Shown: piece after piece, positions 14,621-28,930 of the stretch
How the letters are laid out: each line of letters opens with the position of its first letter
Position numbering within the stretch: the stretch's first letter is position 1
NCBI GenBank assembly: GCA_032191485.1
Contig: JAVDOI010000004.1
Location: 26,000,270-26,064,269 of the forward strand
Direction of reading: 5' to 3'
Length of the DNA stretch: 64,000 bases
Source of the DNA: Leptoclinus maculatus
Taxonomy: Eukaryota; Chordata; Actinopteri; Perciformes; Stichaeidae
The notes under the pieces: model-generated
Database searches by the model: none
Told to the model about the DNA's origin: nothing
Seen by the model: the letters and a program-made list of their open reading frames with translations, nothing else
Program-made: the position numbers and the translations under genes

Positions 14621-17600
14621 ACCTTTCTCTCCCTCTCGCCGTCTCTGTTTCACCCCCCCCCCCTCGCCAGTTAGAACATCTTTACATAAAAACTCAGCGC
14701 TTGGTTTATTGTCCTAAAAATGCGCTCGGCTGTGCTTCTTTTTCTGCTTCATTATTCTTCGGATCAGTCTCGCATCATTTTATAATTCCTTTCACAAAAT
14801 AATAAAAAAAAAGATCTCTGGCATCTGGTTCCTTCTCACAGATTCATACCTGCAGCGGCTGTCTGTCAGCGCAACAAGCCAAATGTTTCTTCTCGCCGAC
14901 AGACATAGGTAAATTCAAAGAGTTGAATAGCCTTCATTCTTAACTCGGTGTGGATGAATAATGGATGGCGTTTTATGTTCCGGTGCTTTTCATGATGAAT
15001 TTTAAATCTGTAAGTGACTAATTCAAGGTTATCATCATAGCACGGCTGCTGAGACGACACACGCTGGAGAGTCGGACTTTTCTAAACCTCACTGACGGCA
15101 GATGGAAGAAGAACGCCATGAAGCTCTTCTAAGAGGAAAGACGAGGAGAGCTGAAGTTACACAGCCTCCACAGATGGTCTGAATGTGCCACAGTCACTGA
15201 CATGGGGAAACCAGGTGGCATTGAAGACGTTGTATTCTTGTCGAAATGTGTTTGTCTTTGACCAAATGAAGTTGTTTTTCCTCTCAAAAAATGTATTCTA
15301 TACAAAAATGCATTTTTAAAATGATACTTTATCTCGTGATTCACTGCAGATTTTTACCCCCCCCCTTTTTTGTGGAGCAACCGAGTCGGTTTCTAAGGTG
15401 AGTGTGTGCTTTCCATCAGGCATTTATATTGGCACTGACAGGCAGTGTGTGATAGATGACATTGGATGAATCCATTCGTCAATGCCTTCAGAGATGTCTC
15501 CGCGCCATTAGTCACTCACACTGGAGATCTCTGCGAGAGTCCATCATTGCTGCTCTGAGAAACACATCTGCAGACCTTGAGACAGACCCTGAAATGGGCT
15601 GACAACTGAACCAATACTGTTGGGGGCTGTTGGGGGGGGGGAAGAGAGGAACAGCAGTCAGGCAGATGTGGGGCCTGGATGGCTGCCAAGCAGCGTCCCG
15701 TCATCCTACAGCAGACCCTTCATCTCAATATGAGTGAGGGAGAAAGAGGGAGATGTGGAAAACAGCCGGAGTAGGAGGAGGAGGAGGAGAAAGGGGGACA
15801 TGGAGAGATTTTGTACAAAGGGCTCCATGACTATTCCCTCCATCTGAGAACATCCTCCAAAGCTCTTGGCCTCATTACAACATGACTGCACACCCACGGT
15901 GCAACCAGCAGTGCCAGCTGATGATGAAGAAACAAAACGAAAAAAAAAATCTAATTTGAAATAATTCATTGTGCAAACACTTCACTGAATGAAACACTTT
16001 GACTGGCCTGTTATTCTTTGACATTTTAGTGGAAAGTAGAACTAGTCCTGTGAGCCTTCCATAAAAATCTATATTTAACACGGGCACAGATGGTTGGAAT
16101 AAAACCCACATTTACTCCTCTTCCCCTCTGTTTTTGGTGCGAGGAAGTAGTCGAGATTTTTTTTTTTTTGCCAATTTCCAAGAGCTATGCGAGATGAGAC
16201 ATGGACTTTTGACAGGTGTTTGTTTGAATATCAAACAGAGCCATGGAGGCGTGCAGATGGCAGGCAGATTGCATTCCAGACAGGGGCTTCAGTCTGGGGC
16301 CGGAGCAGTGGGGGAGAGCCCATCTCTTTGCTCCTTGATGGTTCTCCAGGGGAATGGATGTACAAACCTCTCGTCTGCACGACTATCATCAACATCACCA
16401 TCATCATCATCAGCGTGGCCTTCGCCGCCGTCTGTAGACGGTCTGTCCACTGCAGGAACAGCACAGCACTTTTATTTTCCATGAGCTGTGTGCAGAGACG
16501 GGCTCAGCGTTGGGTCACGAACAAACAGTGTTTGATGTTTGCTTTTGTGTACTTGGCAGCATTCATGTGCCTGCATTTTGAACCATAACACTCCTGTAGA
16601 ATGTGAATATACTTAATTATGTAACATAATATGTTAGTTTAAATTGGCCCCGGCTGAAAGAGACTATAATAATTCAGAGAACCGGACTTACACTTCAGCT
16701 CTCGGTTGTAATGTGTGGCTGGAGACAATGTTTAGTGTTTGACTACATAGGTTAGGGTGAGAGGTATACAATTCACAGTATTTAAGAGAACGCAAAAGGC
16801 CAACGGTAAAATTATTACCCAAACTATCGGTTGTAAACATTCATCACTGTTTACAGACTGACTTCCTGGTTCAACTTTGAACCACCATACTTGGGTTTCT
16901 GTACGCACACAATTCTGTGCGATGGGAATTTATTACTGGCATTTGGGGAGTGCTTAATATCTACGTTACCTCCAACTACAGTGGTTTAGATAATATGGCG
17001 TGTTTTACGATGATATACGTCCGACATCTACGGACAAGTGGACACTCGTGTCTCTTGCCCTGTTGCATTTCATCGTAGCGATGTTGCCACATTCCCCCAG
17101 ATCTTAGCAACTTCTTCTGTGTGTATAAAGTTACTACCTGTGTTGATAAGAATGATGAATGACAGCTACAATAGGTTTGAAGAGACATAACTGAGAAGGT
17201 ATTAATCGAAGTTTACCAGATGGCTTAAAAGATAGATTTGATGATATAAGTTATATAGATTGTACAGATTGACAGATTCCTCCGAGCATCCTTTGTACAC
17301 TATAGTACATACAGAAGAAGAAGAAAAATGATACATACAAGTACAAAAATATCCTCACTCCACATGGTTCTCACCAGGAGGAGAAGTCACAGATATTCTC
17401 TGTACTTTCTGTAGCTCTCGTTTTAGTCTTGAATTTCCCACCTGCTTAGCTGGCAAACCGATTTGCTGGAGAAATCAAATGAGAGTGGGAGGAAGGTATG
17501 AATAGCTGGCAGGGTGCACCTCGGTGAGTCAACAGACAATTGGGCACTGCCAGAAAAGGCCCATGTGGTGTGGGCTAATGCAGAGACTTGTAAGTCAGGT

Positions 17601-19759
17601 TGTTTGTTCTAGCCTCTATGCTCTGCTTTTTTTTTACAACTGAATTCCTTTCAGAATTAGTTTATAATATGTTTTCACAGTTGTTTATTTCAAGCGTGTC
17701 ATGTTGGACATGTGGGTAGGAGTGACAAAAAAAAAAGGAGTAGGAGTGACAAAAGAGGCCGGGAAAAGGCTGAAGAAGAGGTGAGAGGCCTGAAAACAGG
17801 TTTAGATCCGTTCCTGCAGACAGATCCTGAAGAACATGGCCAACGTCAACAGGAGCCACGCCACAGCTCGGTGCTCCTGCCCACGCGCACATCGCCCGTT
17901 TGGGTGTCGTTACATAACCTCTTTGGAGAAAAAAAAACTGGTTGAATGTGGTTCTGTTACCTCTACAGACATTAGTAGCTCTGCAGCTGTATCTCTGTTC
18001 ACTTTCATGCATGTCCTCTGTGTGTGCTTGAACATCTTAGCAACTGAACCAGCAAGAATAAACCCCGAAAGGGAAAGTCAAAATTCCCCATGGTTCTATT
18101 TTTTGTAGAATTGTTTTGTAGAATTTAGATGTTTTTTTTTCTAAAGCAATTCAAAACCATCTGCACTTTGAAGAAAAAAAAAAAAGTAGAAGTCCACACA
18201 ACGTGTACCAGATGTGCTTTTAGGCTCCACAGCCAAGTCTCCATCAGCAGCCTGCACTCTCCTTCCCCTGAGGGTGGCAGGCCAGCAGCATGCATAATGC
18301 CTGAGCTGTTTCATGCAACAGGTAGCCTCCATTTCCACATTCACCCCCACAGCTTTGTAGGAAACTCTGCAGATCTCTCACTGTGAACAAGCCCAAAGAG
18401 GAGAAGAAGAGGGGTCAGTTCATCCTACAGCTCCATTGTGAGCGCGCCCATGCTGCTTTTATACTGTAACAATGACCTGTGGATGAATGCACGGCCCCCC
18501 CACCGCCCCAGCCCCCACCCTGCCCTGACCCCGACCAACGCTGAGGTAAAGACGTGAGGTTATTTTCTTAACCCTGATACAAGAAAAATAGAGCTCCCAG
18601 AGAAAGGATCCGGGGCAAAATTTGTCTTTTAATTCTAAAAAGACTAAAGGAGGGGGTTACGCTGGCTGGAATGTTTGACTCCCATCTTTCCAAGAGTTGG
18701 GGGGTGGGGGTGGGGGGCGTGCTTAGTGGCTTTTTACAAGGAGGCTTCTCTCTTTAAGTCAGACAACTTCAATCAAGTTTACTGAGGATTGTTGGTCCTA
18801 TAAACACGGAAAGTTTTCATTGTACTTTCACTCTGACGGAAACCACATGACACAGGAAAAGCCAATAAAAAAAGCCCACATGCTCATGCTGGCCTGACAT
18901 TATGACCACATACCGAAAACGAATTGAAACAAGCGACTCCTGCCACTCATCTGTGACACTGAGGCTTTTCTCCGATACTATAAATCAAATCAAAAGCGCA
19001 ACATTTTGTGCCACAGAGGCCAATAAGATGCCGGTCACTGATTCTCAACCCTGCTTGTGGTTGGTTAAATCAATGCATCTACAAAAAAAAAAAAGGGTTC
19101 AAGGTGAGGAAAGCCCCTCAAACAAACACAAACTTTGAACAAAAGGAGGGATGTAGGAATCTGTGCTGAAAGAATGTGGCTCCTCTTTCAACTGTTGGTA
19201 TGCTCGCGGCACCTCCTGTCAAGAGAAGAAAAATCCCAGGAAGAAACAAACTGAAGAAATGCAAAACAATCCCGACCTCCTGCTGCCTGCCGATTGATTG
19301 ATTAGGACTTGTCGCATTTCTCTTCCTTTCAAACTGCTGAGGGCATTGAAAGAGTGAGTTTAGACCTCTGGGCTCATTCACATGAGGATATAACAGTTTA
19401 AAGTTATAATTAATTATAATTTATTTATTTTAATTAAATCAACCCCCATTTTGAATGCAATCAATGGTCTGCATTTCATCAACAGCAGCCATTCATTGTA
19501 TTTACATTCTGTAATTGACACTATATGTATTAGTTTTCATTGTGTGTGGCGGAGTCCGCCATCCCCGGGCTGGATTCAAATTGCCTGCGTGGATGGAGTA
19601 GAAATCGGCTGATGGTTCCACTCCGGTGGGGGCACCAATGATAACGATCGTCACGCACGTCCACGAATGCAACAACTTGAAATTTTAACTCTCACACTCA
19701 CCAAAAAAGATCGCATTTACAAGCAACTTGGTCACAGTCTGGAGCCCTGCAAACCTGTT
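14621..19759. other. Intergenic, no gene recognised
   Basis: No convincing exon. It has short G or C runs (14654-14663, 15358-15365, 15632-15641), a GAG-rich tract at 15768-15790 and an ATC-rich tract near 16387-16412. The segment 15417-15540 is complex and unique and may be regulatory, but I cannot support it further. Confidence 0.5.
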
Positions 19760-19904
19760 GCCTAATTTGTACTTTGGCGGAAAAGCTTGCGCCAAGCTTT
19801 CTTTGAGCCGCAGAGATGGTATGCGGATCTATCTATGGCTGGTGTAGGAGAGAGGTTCCCACACATTACGCATAGGCGTACATTCGCAAGAGTACAAATT
19901 AGGC
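19760..19904. repeat. Inverted repeat pair, possible MITE or hairpin
   Basis: GCCTAATTTGTACT at 19760-19773 is exactly repeated in reverse complement at 19891-19904, bounding 145 bp. A shorter internal palindrome, AAAGCTTGCGCCAAGCTTT, lies just inside the left arm. No target-site duplication is obvious, so the nature of the element is uncertain. Confidence 0.5.
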
Positions 19905-22900
19905 CTCACTGTTTACTGCTCACTCTTAGGAGGCCGTATCAGAGCTGTATGAAGTTACTGCTAATGCAAACCAAACATTCCCTAATGTTGCTAGTTCACG
20001 TTAAAAGGATTCGACTGTGCAACATAGGGTGGATTTTATTGAGAGGCAGTCTCAAGAAATGCATGTATTTGCCCTCACGGTTAATGCAAACAATGGTCGT
20101 TCATCAAAAATGAAAGTTTTTATTGGCATTTTATGTCGATCAATTGTCAATTTTGCAAAGGAGGAAGGAGCAGCTGTTAGATGAAGAGTTGCAGTTGACA
20201 GGCTGCACACCTCTGAGTCGTCAGCAAGGTAATCTGATTTAACCCTCTTTCCCCCTGCAATCTGATTTCACGACGTGTTCAGCGTGAAACCAGAGTGCTG
20301 TAGCAAATCATTATTGACTGACCGATTTATTAAACCAACGAGAGTCTGTTTGACTACACTGTAAACAGATATACAGCTGCTCCTCTGTTGTATTTATGAC
20401 AATAAATACAGCTGCCCGAGAAGTGTTTCCTGTAGTATCAACCGCTCTCGCTGTTATCATGGTGACCACGGGTGTTTGCCAAAATCAACCAGAGCTGAAA
20501 TATTAAGGATTATAGTGGAAATTGTGTAAGCTAAGTTATGATTTAGGATAAATCATATACCCAGTAGTATAACTGTGAGTTAACTTTAAGTAAATACCAT
20601 TTACAAGCACTTTAAATGTAAGAAAAAAATCCCATCGCAGTCACACACAAAGCCGCTTGTTGGCTTGTTTGTTCTTCCCCCTCTTGTTTTGCTTCTCCTC
20701 TCCTCAAGCTGCAAGTCTTTAGTCAGAGCTTTGCTTTGACAGGTGAAGATCAACTGGAATCATCGCTATAGGCAACCATGTGGGACTGGAGGGGAGAGGT
20801 GGCCGCGGGGTCAGCGGCAGCGGAGTTATTCTATACCTACGCAATAACACACCCGGCTGGGGCAGAGTTCACAACATGCCTTTATCCTCTTCCTGCAAAC
20901 AAGCCGCGGCACTATTTCACGTTTTAAGCCCAAAAGGCAACAACAAGAGAGAACCGCCATTTATTTACTACCCGTGTCGAGTCCTCTCTCTTGTCAACTA
21001 GAAATGATGAATGGCGTCAACACAAGTACCTGAGTTAACTACCGTGTTAGTTTTCCTTTCAAGCGTGCCGTTACAGGAAGACGACTATCTTGAATCTTAC
21101 GTCCTGTTTTCTGATGAATGGTCAGAGAGGAGAGCACTTGACTTCCGCTGCGGACACTTAAACCGGTGGAACAGCGGTTGGAGCGATTACGCGGCAATCA
21201 CATTTGTAATTATGATAATGTCAATTGAGCTTGTCAAGGATGAATAATTTCAGGGGAGACAGTAAAATATACCTAACAAGGCTTTTCTCAGCGGTAAACA
21301 CGGGGCTTTTAAAACTGTAATTAGCTCTCTAATGTGTAACACATGGCTCACAAGCCATCCATGGGCCCAACTTCCCTTCTCTCAACCACTTTCCCCTTCT
21401 CTCTGTAGGACACACTTTTCACAGAGCTGGAAATCTAACCACACAAATAGGAAGCTCTCTCAGCGGGGTGGGGGTGAGGCGCAGGCAGGCGTAATTCAGC
21501 AATTGTGGGACAAATTGTTATTTTCCTGTGCTTAAAATAGACACACAGTAGATGCAAAACAATATTCTTGCAGGGGTCTACCTTTGGCTGCAAGGGAAAA
21601 CATTTTCCCTGACAATGATTTTTGTTCTTTAGCAACCTAAAACAAAAACAGGAGAACTATATGTGCCCTGCAAATCAAACGTTCCAGCCCTCAGAAAAAG
21701 ACAAGATGCGAAAGTAACAAATGCAGCGCCACACTCCCCTAAACACCCAACCACCACCAGAGCACCCCAGCTTTCTCTCCCTCTCTCCCACAACTGCCCC
21801 TTCACACATCCACCCACCCAAAGTGTTCAAGAATTCCCCCTTGAGAGACAGACACAGATAATTGGTCACAGATTTTTGTTGGCAGGACACAAAGGGACCT
21901 CCTATTCACCCCTGTGCAGCTGTCTACTTCCTTTTCTCCCATCTCTGCTACCCTACTAGTTGTGTCGCCTCTAATGGTTCCCCCAGAGCTGAGCCGCTCC
22001 TCGTCCCCAAAACACAGCCCCTTTTCACTGCCGCAATAAAGCCACCGGGACACATGCCTCTCGTGACCCTGACCCAGAGCCCCTCTGTAGCCTTCTTACG
22101 CCCCAAGGCCTCAGTGACATGTATGAGACCTTTGAATCTGTAACTAGCTCTCTTTGATAAGAGTTGTTCCACTAATTAGGGATCCACCGGCCTTCATTAA
22201 TGCACCTGTCAAGTGGTAAATAACTCAGCTCTATGTTTATTTATTTCTTCTATGATGGCCATAATCATTTAGTCGTTGACTATTTAGGAGTTTTTAGTCT
22301 GTTTGGTTGGAAAAAAGGCAATTTCACACACGCCAATATTAAGGCATTTTTAACTAGCTCACTATCAGAACTAAGATGTTATAAAAAATAATCTCTAGAA
22401 TCTGAGCCCCTGACAAGGACCCCGAGGACTGACAATTACAGGGTCGAGGAGGGCAACGTCACCCGCTGTGTGTGTGTTTGAGAGAGAGAGAGACAGTGAC
22501 AGAGAGAGGGAAAGAGAAGGTGGACTGCAATAACAATGTGCATGTCAACGTTATGAATGAAGCTTCAGACTATTCGGTACAGTCTTAGTTATGGATATTA
22601 TTTGGATTGTGATATTAAGGATAAGAAAATAGCCAAATGTTAAAACGGACCATGATGTTGTCGCACCAAGCACAGACATTTATAAAACGAACCGTTGAGG
22701 AGACCTTGTTATTAAATAGTCAACCTTTTCTAAATGGTTTGTTCACATAACTTTAACTGCAATACTTGCAAAAAGTTTCCAAGGTTCTATTATTTGAAAG
22801 CTCCGTCTGACACTGAGCCATGCCGCTGCACTCTGGCGATTGGATCGCCTATCGGCAATCTCTAGGAACCACAATTGGACGATATGAAAATAGAAATGAT

Positions 22901-24423
22901 TGAAACAACCCTGGTTCAGATCAATTGGAGTCTGAGGAGTCAGAGTACATAATCTAAGTATAATGTGTGTGTTTGAGCTGGTTACTGGCACAGTCCGACC
23001 ACAAAGCAGTTCATCCGGCTGTTTAAGCGTGAATGTAGATCTGCGTTCCTGGAAATCAAGCTGGGAGGCTCATCGTCGGCATCTACCGGAGGCGTTGAAT
23101 CTTCTTCACTGGATCGTCTCACTCAGTAACAGACCTGACCTGCATGTACAAACAGGCTTTTAGTCTCTGTTCTGCCTTCATCTTATCTTTCTTTCATGTT
23201 GCTCAACATCATACTAGATCATGCAAATACTTAACATTTTAATGATTTGTTAGAAGACATGCTCCAATGGATCGGCTGCCGATCTAAACCGGACAGTTTT
23301 CAGCTGATCGGCCATCTAACGCTCTACACTGAAATGAGAGCGCTGTTGCTGGAATGAAGTCTTTTCATATGTATAATGCAAGACAAAAACACCTCTTGTG
23401 CAAGAACTTGTTGCCAGTGAGAATGACTAAGTCAGAAAATGTAGGCTATTGCTAACGTTAGGAGTTAGTGAAAATGTAACCTAGTTAGCTTAGATAACGA
23501 TTTATTAAAAAAGTACGGCAAACAAGTAACTTTCACACATTCACTGGCCTTGGTGCTCTGCCCAGAGTACGCTCTGCTGCTCCGAGATCGTGGTTCTCCG
23601 AATAACCAAACATTCAAACAGCGCTTCGGATTTACAGTCTGGCACTCTGAGTCACTATTTACAAATTTCAATATGGAGGTTCTTTAGTGAGTGAAGAAGA
23701 TATAGAAATCGCAATTTGTCACTACAAGTAACATAATAAGCCATGGAGGAACATTTGGAACAACTAACTTAATCAGATACTTAGTATATTGTTGTTCATT
23801 CCCATGCATGCTGCTCAGAGTAATCGCAGTGACCGGCTTGTTGGTTAGTCTGGAGCCTTGCTGTCAATTATAGTTCTTGGAAGGTAAATTGGAATCAGCA
23901 GTTCAGACTTTTTAATAAAATCGGAAAATCAGCCAAGAAAATTGTAGTTGGTAGTGGCTCTGTAGTTCAACTTCTCAAATTTGGGTAAAATAACTTTGTT
24001 TTAACAAAATATGCTTAGCATATATTGACACAATACAAATATCAGACATGAAAACAGAAATTAACTTTCAGATTTGCCAATATTAGACACATTACACAAA
24101 CCTATAACCTTACTCTCTCAGTAAAAGTTGTTTAACCAATTGAGTAAACACAATCATTTTGACTTCCAGGTTGATTTTAGTAACTGAACTGCAAATTTTA
24201 CATATGTGGCTAAATTATAAAAAATGATCCGCTGAGAGGCGGGGTTAAAGGAAAAGCTAGTGCGCTTGCTCTACGGGCCCCATGGATGCAGTAGATCAAC
24301 GGAAGATCTGGGTAATTTTATATTCGAGAGTCAAACTTCTTTCGCTTCATGCACTACTGCGCAATTTTTAAAGGAACGAATGGGGCGCCACCTCCAACGC
24401 TGTATCCAGTTCTCTTTATACAT
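19905..24423. other. Intergenic, no gene recognised
   Basis: No credible exons. The segments 20690-20960 and 21085-21260 are unique and GC-balanced, the second with TTTGTAATTATGATAATGTC, and could be regulatory. A GA-rich run lies near 22481-22520. Confidence 0.5.
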
Positions 24424-25540
24424 CAGTGGTGGGCCGTCAGGGCCTGCAAAGCCTTCTCTGCTGGCCTAGACAGAATCACAAAGTTATAGCCATTTTATAA
24501 TTTAATAATTTTTCTTAAATACACTACATGTATTATAATTTATAAATATATTTTTCCCATTATCTTATTTTCTCATTGCACAGCTACTGTCTTCCTCAGT
24601 TGCTCTGCTTCCAGTGCAGCTTGTTTTAAGTAGAGCTTTTATCCAATCAGATTTCACCTCTGTGTCTCTAGGTAGAAGAGAGGCCCGAGGCCTGCAGACT
24701 CACAAGTGAATCCCTTTGCAGTTTAAGTGAATGGGGACGATATTGTTGATTGTCATAGTGTTCAACCAATCAGATCTTTAGTTTGACATGTTGGGCGTAT
24801 TCTTTGACGTGTCAGAGCCTGCTAGCTGGCCTAGCCATACGTGATTGGTCAGTGGGCTAGCGTGACATGTTGGGCGGTGACAATCCCAATATCTGCTGCC
24901 TCTGTCGAGCGGACATTTTCAGCCCTCAAACGCATTAAAACATATTCAAGAAATACAACTGGGGAGGCTCGACTGTCTTCACTGGCGTCCATGAATCGAG
25001 AAAGACTTCTTACTGGAACTAAAACGCACGGATGTACTGAACAACCGTGGGATTAAACTCTTTATTAACAAAGAAAGGAGGATGGACTTTGTCTTTAAAC
25101 AGCAGCTCTGGTTATGTGTTTTCAAGTGGACTCATTTTCCCTCTCGGTGTTGACAGACGAATAAATCCGTCAGTAACAAGAACTACGGTTTCGTGTATTT
25201 CCTGGAGGGACTGATCGTAGCGTTACTCCTGTGTTCATCTGTCTATGGTGTATATTGTTCCCGCTGATGTGAATAATATTTGAATGGCCCGTGCTCTTCA
25301 GTGTGTGGTGGAATACGTGTTTTAGCTCCGCAGTTTTTTTAATGCATTGTCCGTTAAAGACGCAGCATCCCCTGCGCGTATTCATGTAACGTTATCTGCA
25401 CTCTGCATTTAGTGTATTATTTTATTATTTAGCTTAATTTTTACATGAAACAAATAACCGTAGCTGTGGTGTCATAATGAGGTGTTTCAGCTGCAGGACA
25501 GCAGTGAAGGCCCAGGTATAAAATGCACGGCCCTCCACTG
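24424..25540 (+). mobile_element. Internally deleted hAT-superfamily DNA transposon
   Basis: The left end starts CAGTGGTGGGCCGTC (24424-24438). The right end finishes with CACGGCCCTCCACTG (25526-25540), which is the inverted partner with two mismatches. Between them only the C-terminal part of a hAT transposase remains (24883-25056). At 1,117 bp the element is far shorter than an autonomous hAT, so most of the transposase gene is gone. The 8-bp flanks TTATACAT and TTACATCC are only partly alike, so the target-site duplication is decayed or the ends are slightly misplaced. Confidence 0.8.
24883..25056 (+). pseudogene. hAT transposase C-terminal dimerisation domain remnant
   Basis: The translated frame reads IPISAASVERTFSALKRIKT and continues with a TYSRNTTGEARLSSLASMN segment before stopping at 25056. 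The S-x-x-ER-x-FS-x-L-x-x-IK-x-Y pattern followed by RLS-x-L-A is the hallmark of the hAT family C-terminal dimerisation region, as in ZMYM1-like transposases of fish. There is no upstream BED/MYM zinc finger or catalytic core and no in-frame ATG, so this is a relic and not a gene. Confidence 0.82.
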
Positions 25541-27702
25541 TTACATCCATGATGGGAATGGGTGAAACAAAACATTTGACGAAGTTATTACAACTGTAGA
25601 GTGTAATAACATAAATAACTTTAGTCAATTGTTCAAATAGTCATAACCTTTCTCATTTTCTATTTGAACCTGTTTTTGTTCAGCTGGGTTATACAAACAC
25701 AACCATATTACACTGTGGGAAGAGTAGAAACAGTAGAAATGCTCTCAGGAAACAGAGGAAAGTAGAGCAACACGTTTCACCTTCAGCTTCCTGTACTTTC
25801 TCCCTCTTCTACCTAAGCGTAATGGATTGCATGTGCGGAGTTGGTGTTGTGCCGAATACTAAAAAGTCTAAAACAGACACAAGAAAGAAGAAAGGGGCAC
25901 AAATACGAAATAGTAGGGTGTTGAAAGAAAGATAAAAAGAGAGAAATAAGAAGGAACGGCGAGAGTTCAGTTTGGAGGGGAAAAGGGAGAAGAAGGTGAT
26001 TACAATTCCAGTCACAACTAGCGCAGCAGCTTGTGCAGTGATCCTAGATTTCTTGAGCAGCCGAGCACAGCTGCTCCCAAGGGGCTCATGGGAAGGCATA
26101 GGTCAACCACCCCTTTCCTGACTCACCACATGTTAAAGGAATTCAGCGGTGCATTGTGGGATGTGACACCAGTAACCCCCACAACTAAGTTTCCAAATTA
26201 CTAACACATACATTCTCAAACCTGTCCGCCATTTCAGCATTGGAAAAATGACAAATGTTGATGTAAAATGGGAATGTCTAATGTCATAATACTAGTGAGT
26301 AGGACACGTGTAGATAAAAAACAAAACATGCACTGACTAATAATTACTTTTTATTTATTTTTAGTGGATCTAATTCTCTGTGTAAATGAAGACATCCTCA
26401 CCTGTTTTTCTTCTTATCTCTGACCTCACTAATGGATGACTTACTAACAAGTCAAATTGGGGGTATTTAACAAGTATTTATCACAATGTCCTGGCTTTAC
26501 TTCTAGAAAACACTTGTTATCTGTTTACCAAATGGAGACAGTGCAAGCTATTGTAGCAGAAAACAAAGATAAGGCAGGCAAATGTTTGTAATTTAGTTTA
26601 ACATTCCTGCATGCAGCTGGAGGTTTCATTTAATTTGTCAAATTCCTCCATCGCTTCTCTTCTTTTCTCCCTAACATGAAACTAATTACAGGTTATTAGT
26701 AATCATACCTACAAGTTACGAGCTGTAACTATCTGCCGCTAGGCCCGGAAATTGAGTTAGGGAGATAATGAATGAAAACAGCCTCTGGACTTTTCACAAT
26801 CAGGTCCAGTGTGTCATTATTACATGCATGTTGAGAACGTTTCTCTTCAGTTTGCAGAACTAACGCAGTTCAATGAGGGGAGGGGCAAATAGAAATCACG
26901 TGAAACAAACTGTGATACGAAACAATTTTCCAACTGCTGATACAAGGATTGTGGTGACTAAGATCGTCACAATTACAGTCACAAATACACTAGGCTTTGA
27001 AAACATCACAAACATCCTGCCAGTCAGAATACTGGGTGTCCATTTATAGGGCTGTGTTTCATGGAGCAGTTATTGCCAGGTTCTCTTGTCGGCCTGGAGG
27101 TAAACGACGGAGCTGATGGACATCTGTCAGCCAGCCAAAGAAGAAACAAACCTGCAGGACTAGCAAAAAGAGAGGGATAGATAGGGAGATAGAGAAAGGG
27201 ATAAACAAACACTACTCCGATTACTTAGTAGTGAATTTCTTTTGCATTAGAGGACAAAAAAGTAACGGTTTATTTGACAGACATGGCGGAAAAATCCACC
27301 CAGTCTGGGAGGGCTGTGCCTGGCCATCTCTGACATGCAAAGCCCGAGTCCCTGTGAGCCCAGGGGGACTACTTGGAGCCACAACAGGCCTGAGGGAGAG
27401 CCTGGACCACAGGTGGTGTCCAGCAGCTGCTATGGGTCTGCATAGACAAACACACACACACACACACACACACACAGCCTGCACTAATGCACATTCTCCG
27501 AACATACTCAAACTGTATGCATAAACGTGCGTGCCAACATAATTGTGTCAAAGGAAGACTCACAGATAGACAAGCCCAACATGCACACACACACATATAT
27601 ATAGGGCCCATACTGTGAGATACATACAGACAGGCACACCCAAACACACATTCCCTCCACAAACATAATCCACGGCTGATGTATAGTGTGCACACACACA
27701 CG

Positions 27703-27738
<36 letters not shown>

Positions 27739-28930
27739 CTCTTACACCCGACTATTGTTTAGAATATTCTACCCGCATCTGGTCTGCACACATGCCAGCA
27801 CAAAGTCTGCCTGTCGCTCAAAACCAAAGCGAAGAGAGAGAAGGAAAAAAAAAAAAGATTCCCTCATGACACAATGGTATAAACGCGCAAAAACACATGC
27901 AAACACCACACATAAGTCAGATCAACCACAAGCATTGCGCACACAGAAAAAAAAAAATAGAGTGTGCTCATGTGCACCCCTTCTCACACCCACACAGATT
28001 CCTGCAAGTAAACTCCAAAGCTGCCGTCCATCTTTCAGCTGTAATGCTAGACACACACCCCGAGGAGGGAAAACCCGCAACTTTACAGATTTACTGGCTG
28101 GAATTGACTCGATTTCTGGGTTGTCTACACCGCAACAGCCGACACGTCTTTCTATCTGGCTCTTTCAGTCGTGATCAAAACCCGAGCCCACGTAGACAGA
28201 ATTTTACCCACTTTTCACTGGTGCAATACAAAAACAGTAAATTTCAACACTCCTTTAATTATATGGAGGTGCATTATGGTGAGTACAGTACATACAGTGT
28301 ATTGCAAATGTAATTATGTTGAAATATGGAGTGATTGAGTAGTCCGTTTTGGCACTCCTTTTTCTTGAAGCATAAGCAAAATTCCAACTGTTACGTAAGC
28401 CAGAACAACAAACTAATAAATATGGGAAACACTCACTAACTTTCCTAGCGCCACTACCCAGATGAACAATTTATCCTGGATTCCAGAGCAATGAGGCAAC
28501 AAATTAAAACTTAGTGGTGAATTTGAGCTCTCTTACGGAGGAATAAGACACATGACTGACAGCCGCGTTATGCAAACCCACAATTGTCCCTTTCATTGGT
28601 CCCAGGATTCAACACTCAAGGAAAGGGAGAGAGTCAGGACTTGGTGGGTGGGATTCAACCTTAAAAAAAACCATAAGCAAGAAGACGTAACTCCTTACCA
28701 AATCAACCAGGAATTGACACATGACACAACAACGAAACTCTAGCTGTGTAGCTTCCAACTATACCGCCACGTTTGCTTATTATCCAAGTGTCATGTGTCC
28801 TCTCACTGTGCACTACAACAGAATCAGCTCTTGTCTGATGCTCCTGGTTTGCTTGTGTGTTTGCAACGAGGCCTTTCGTGACCCCCCCCACCCTTGGCTA
28901 AAAACAAATGAGTCTCATCAGACCAAACCG
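25541..28930. other. Intergenic, no gene recognised; CA microsatellites
   Basis: No convincing exon. CA repeats lie at 27451-27476 and 27691-27735. Open frames there are repeat-driven. Confidence 0.5.
26660..26830. promoter_or_regulatory. Candidate conserved non-coding element
   Basis: A unique stretch with clustered TAAT cores (AAACTAATTACAGG, TTATTAGTAATCAT, GGAGATAATGAATG, GTCATTATTACATG). Such density with no coding frame is typical of developmental enhancers, but conservation is untested. Confidence 0.28.

Noticed and set aside
19787..20113. 108-codon plus-strand open frame
   Set aside because: The peptide has no recognisable motif, and the frame starts inside the inverted-repeat unit.
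27686..28174. 162-codon plus-strand open frame
   Set aside because: The start lies in a CA repeat (Thr-His) and the remainder is low complexity with no domain.
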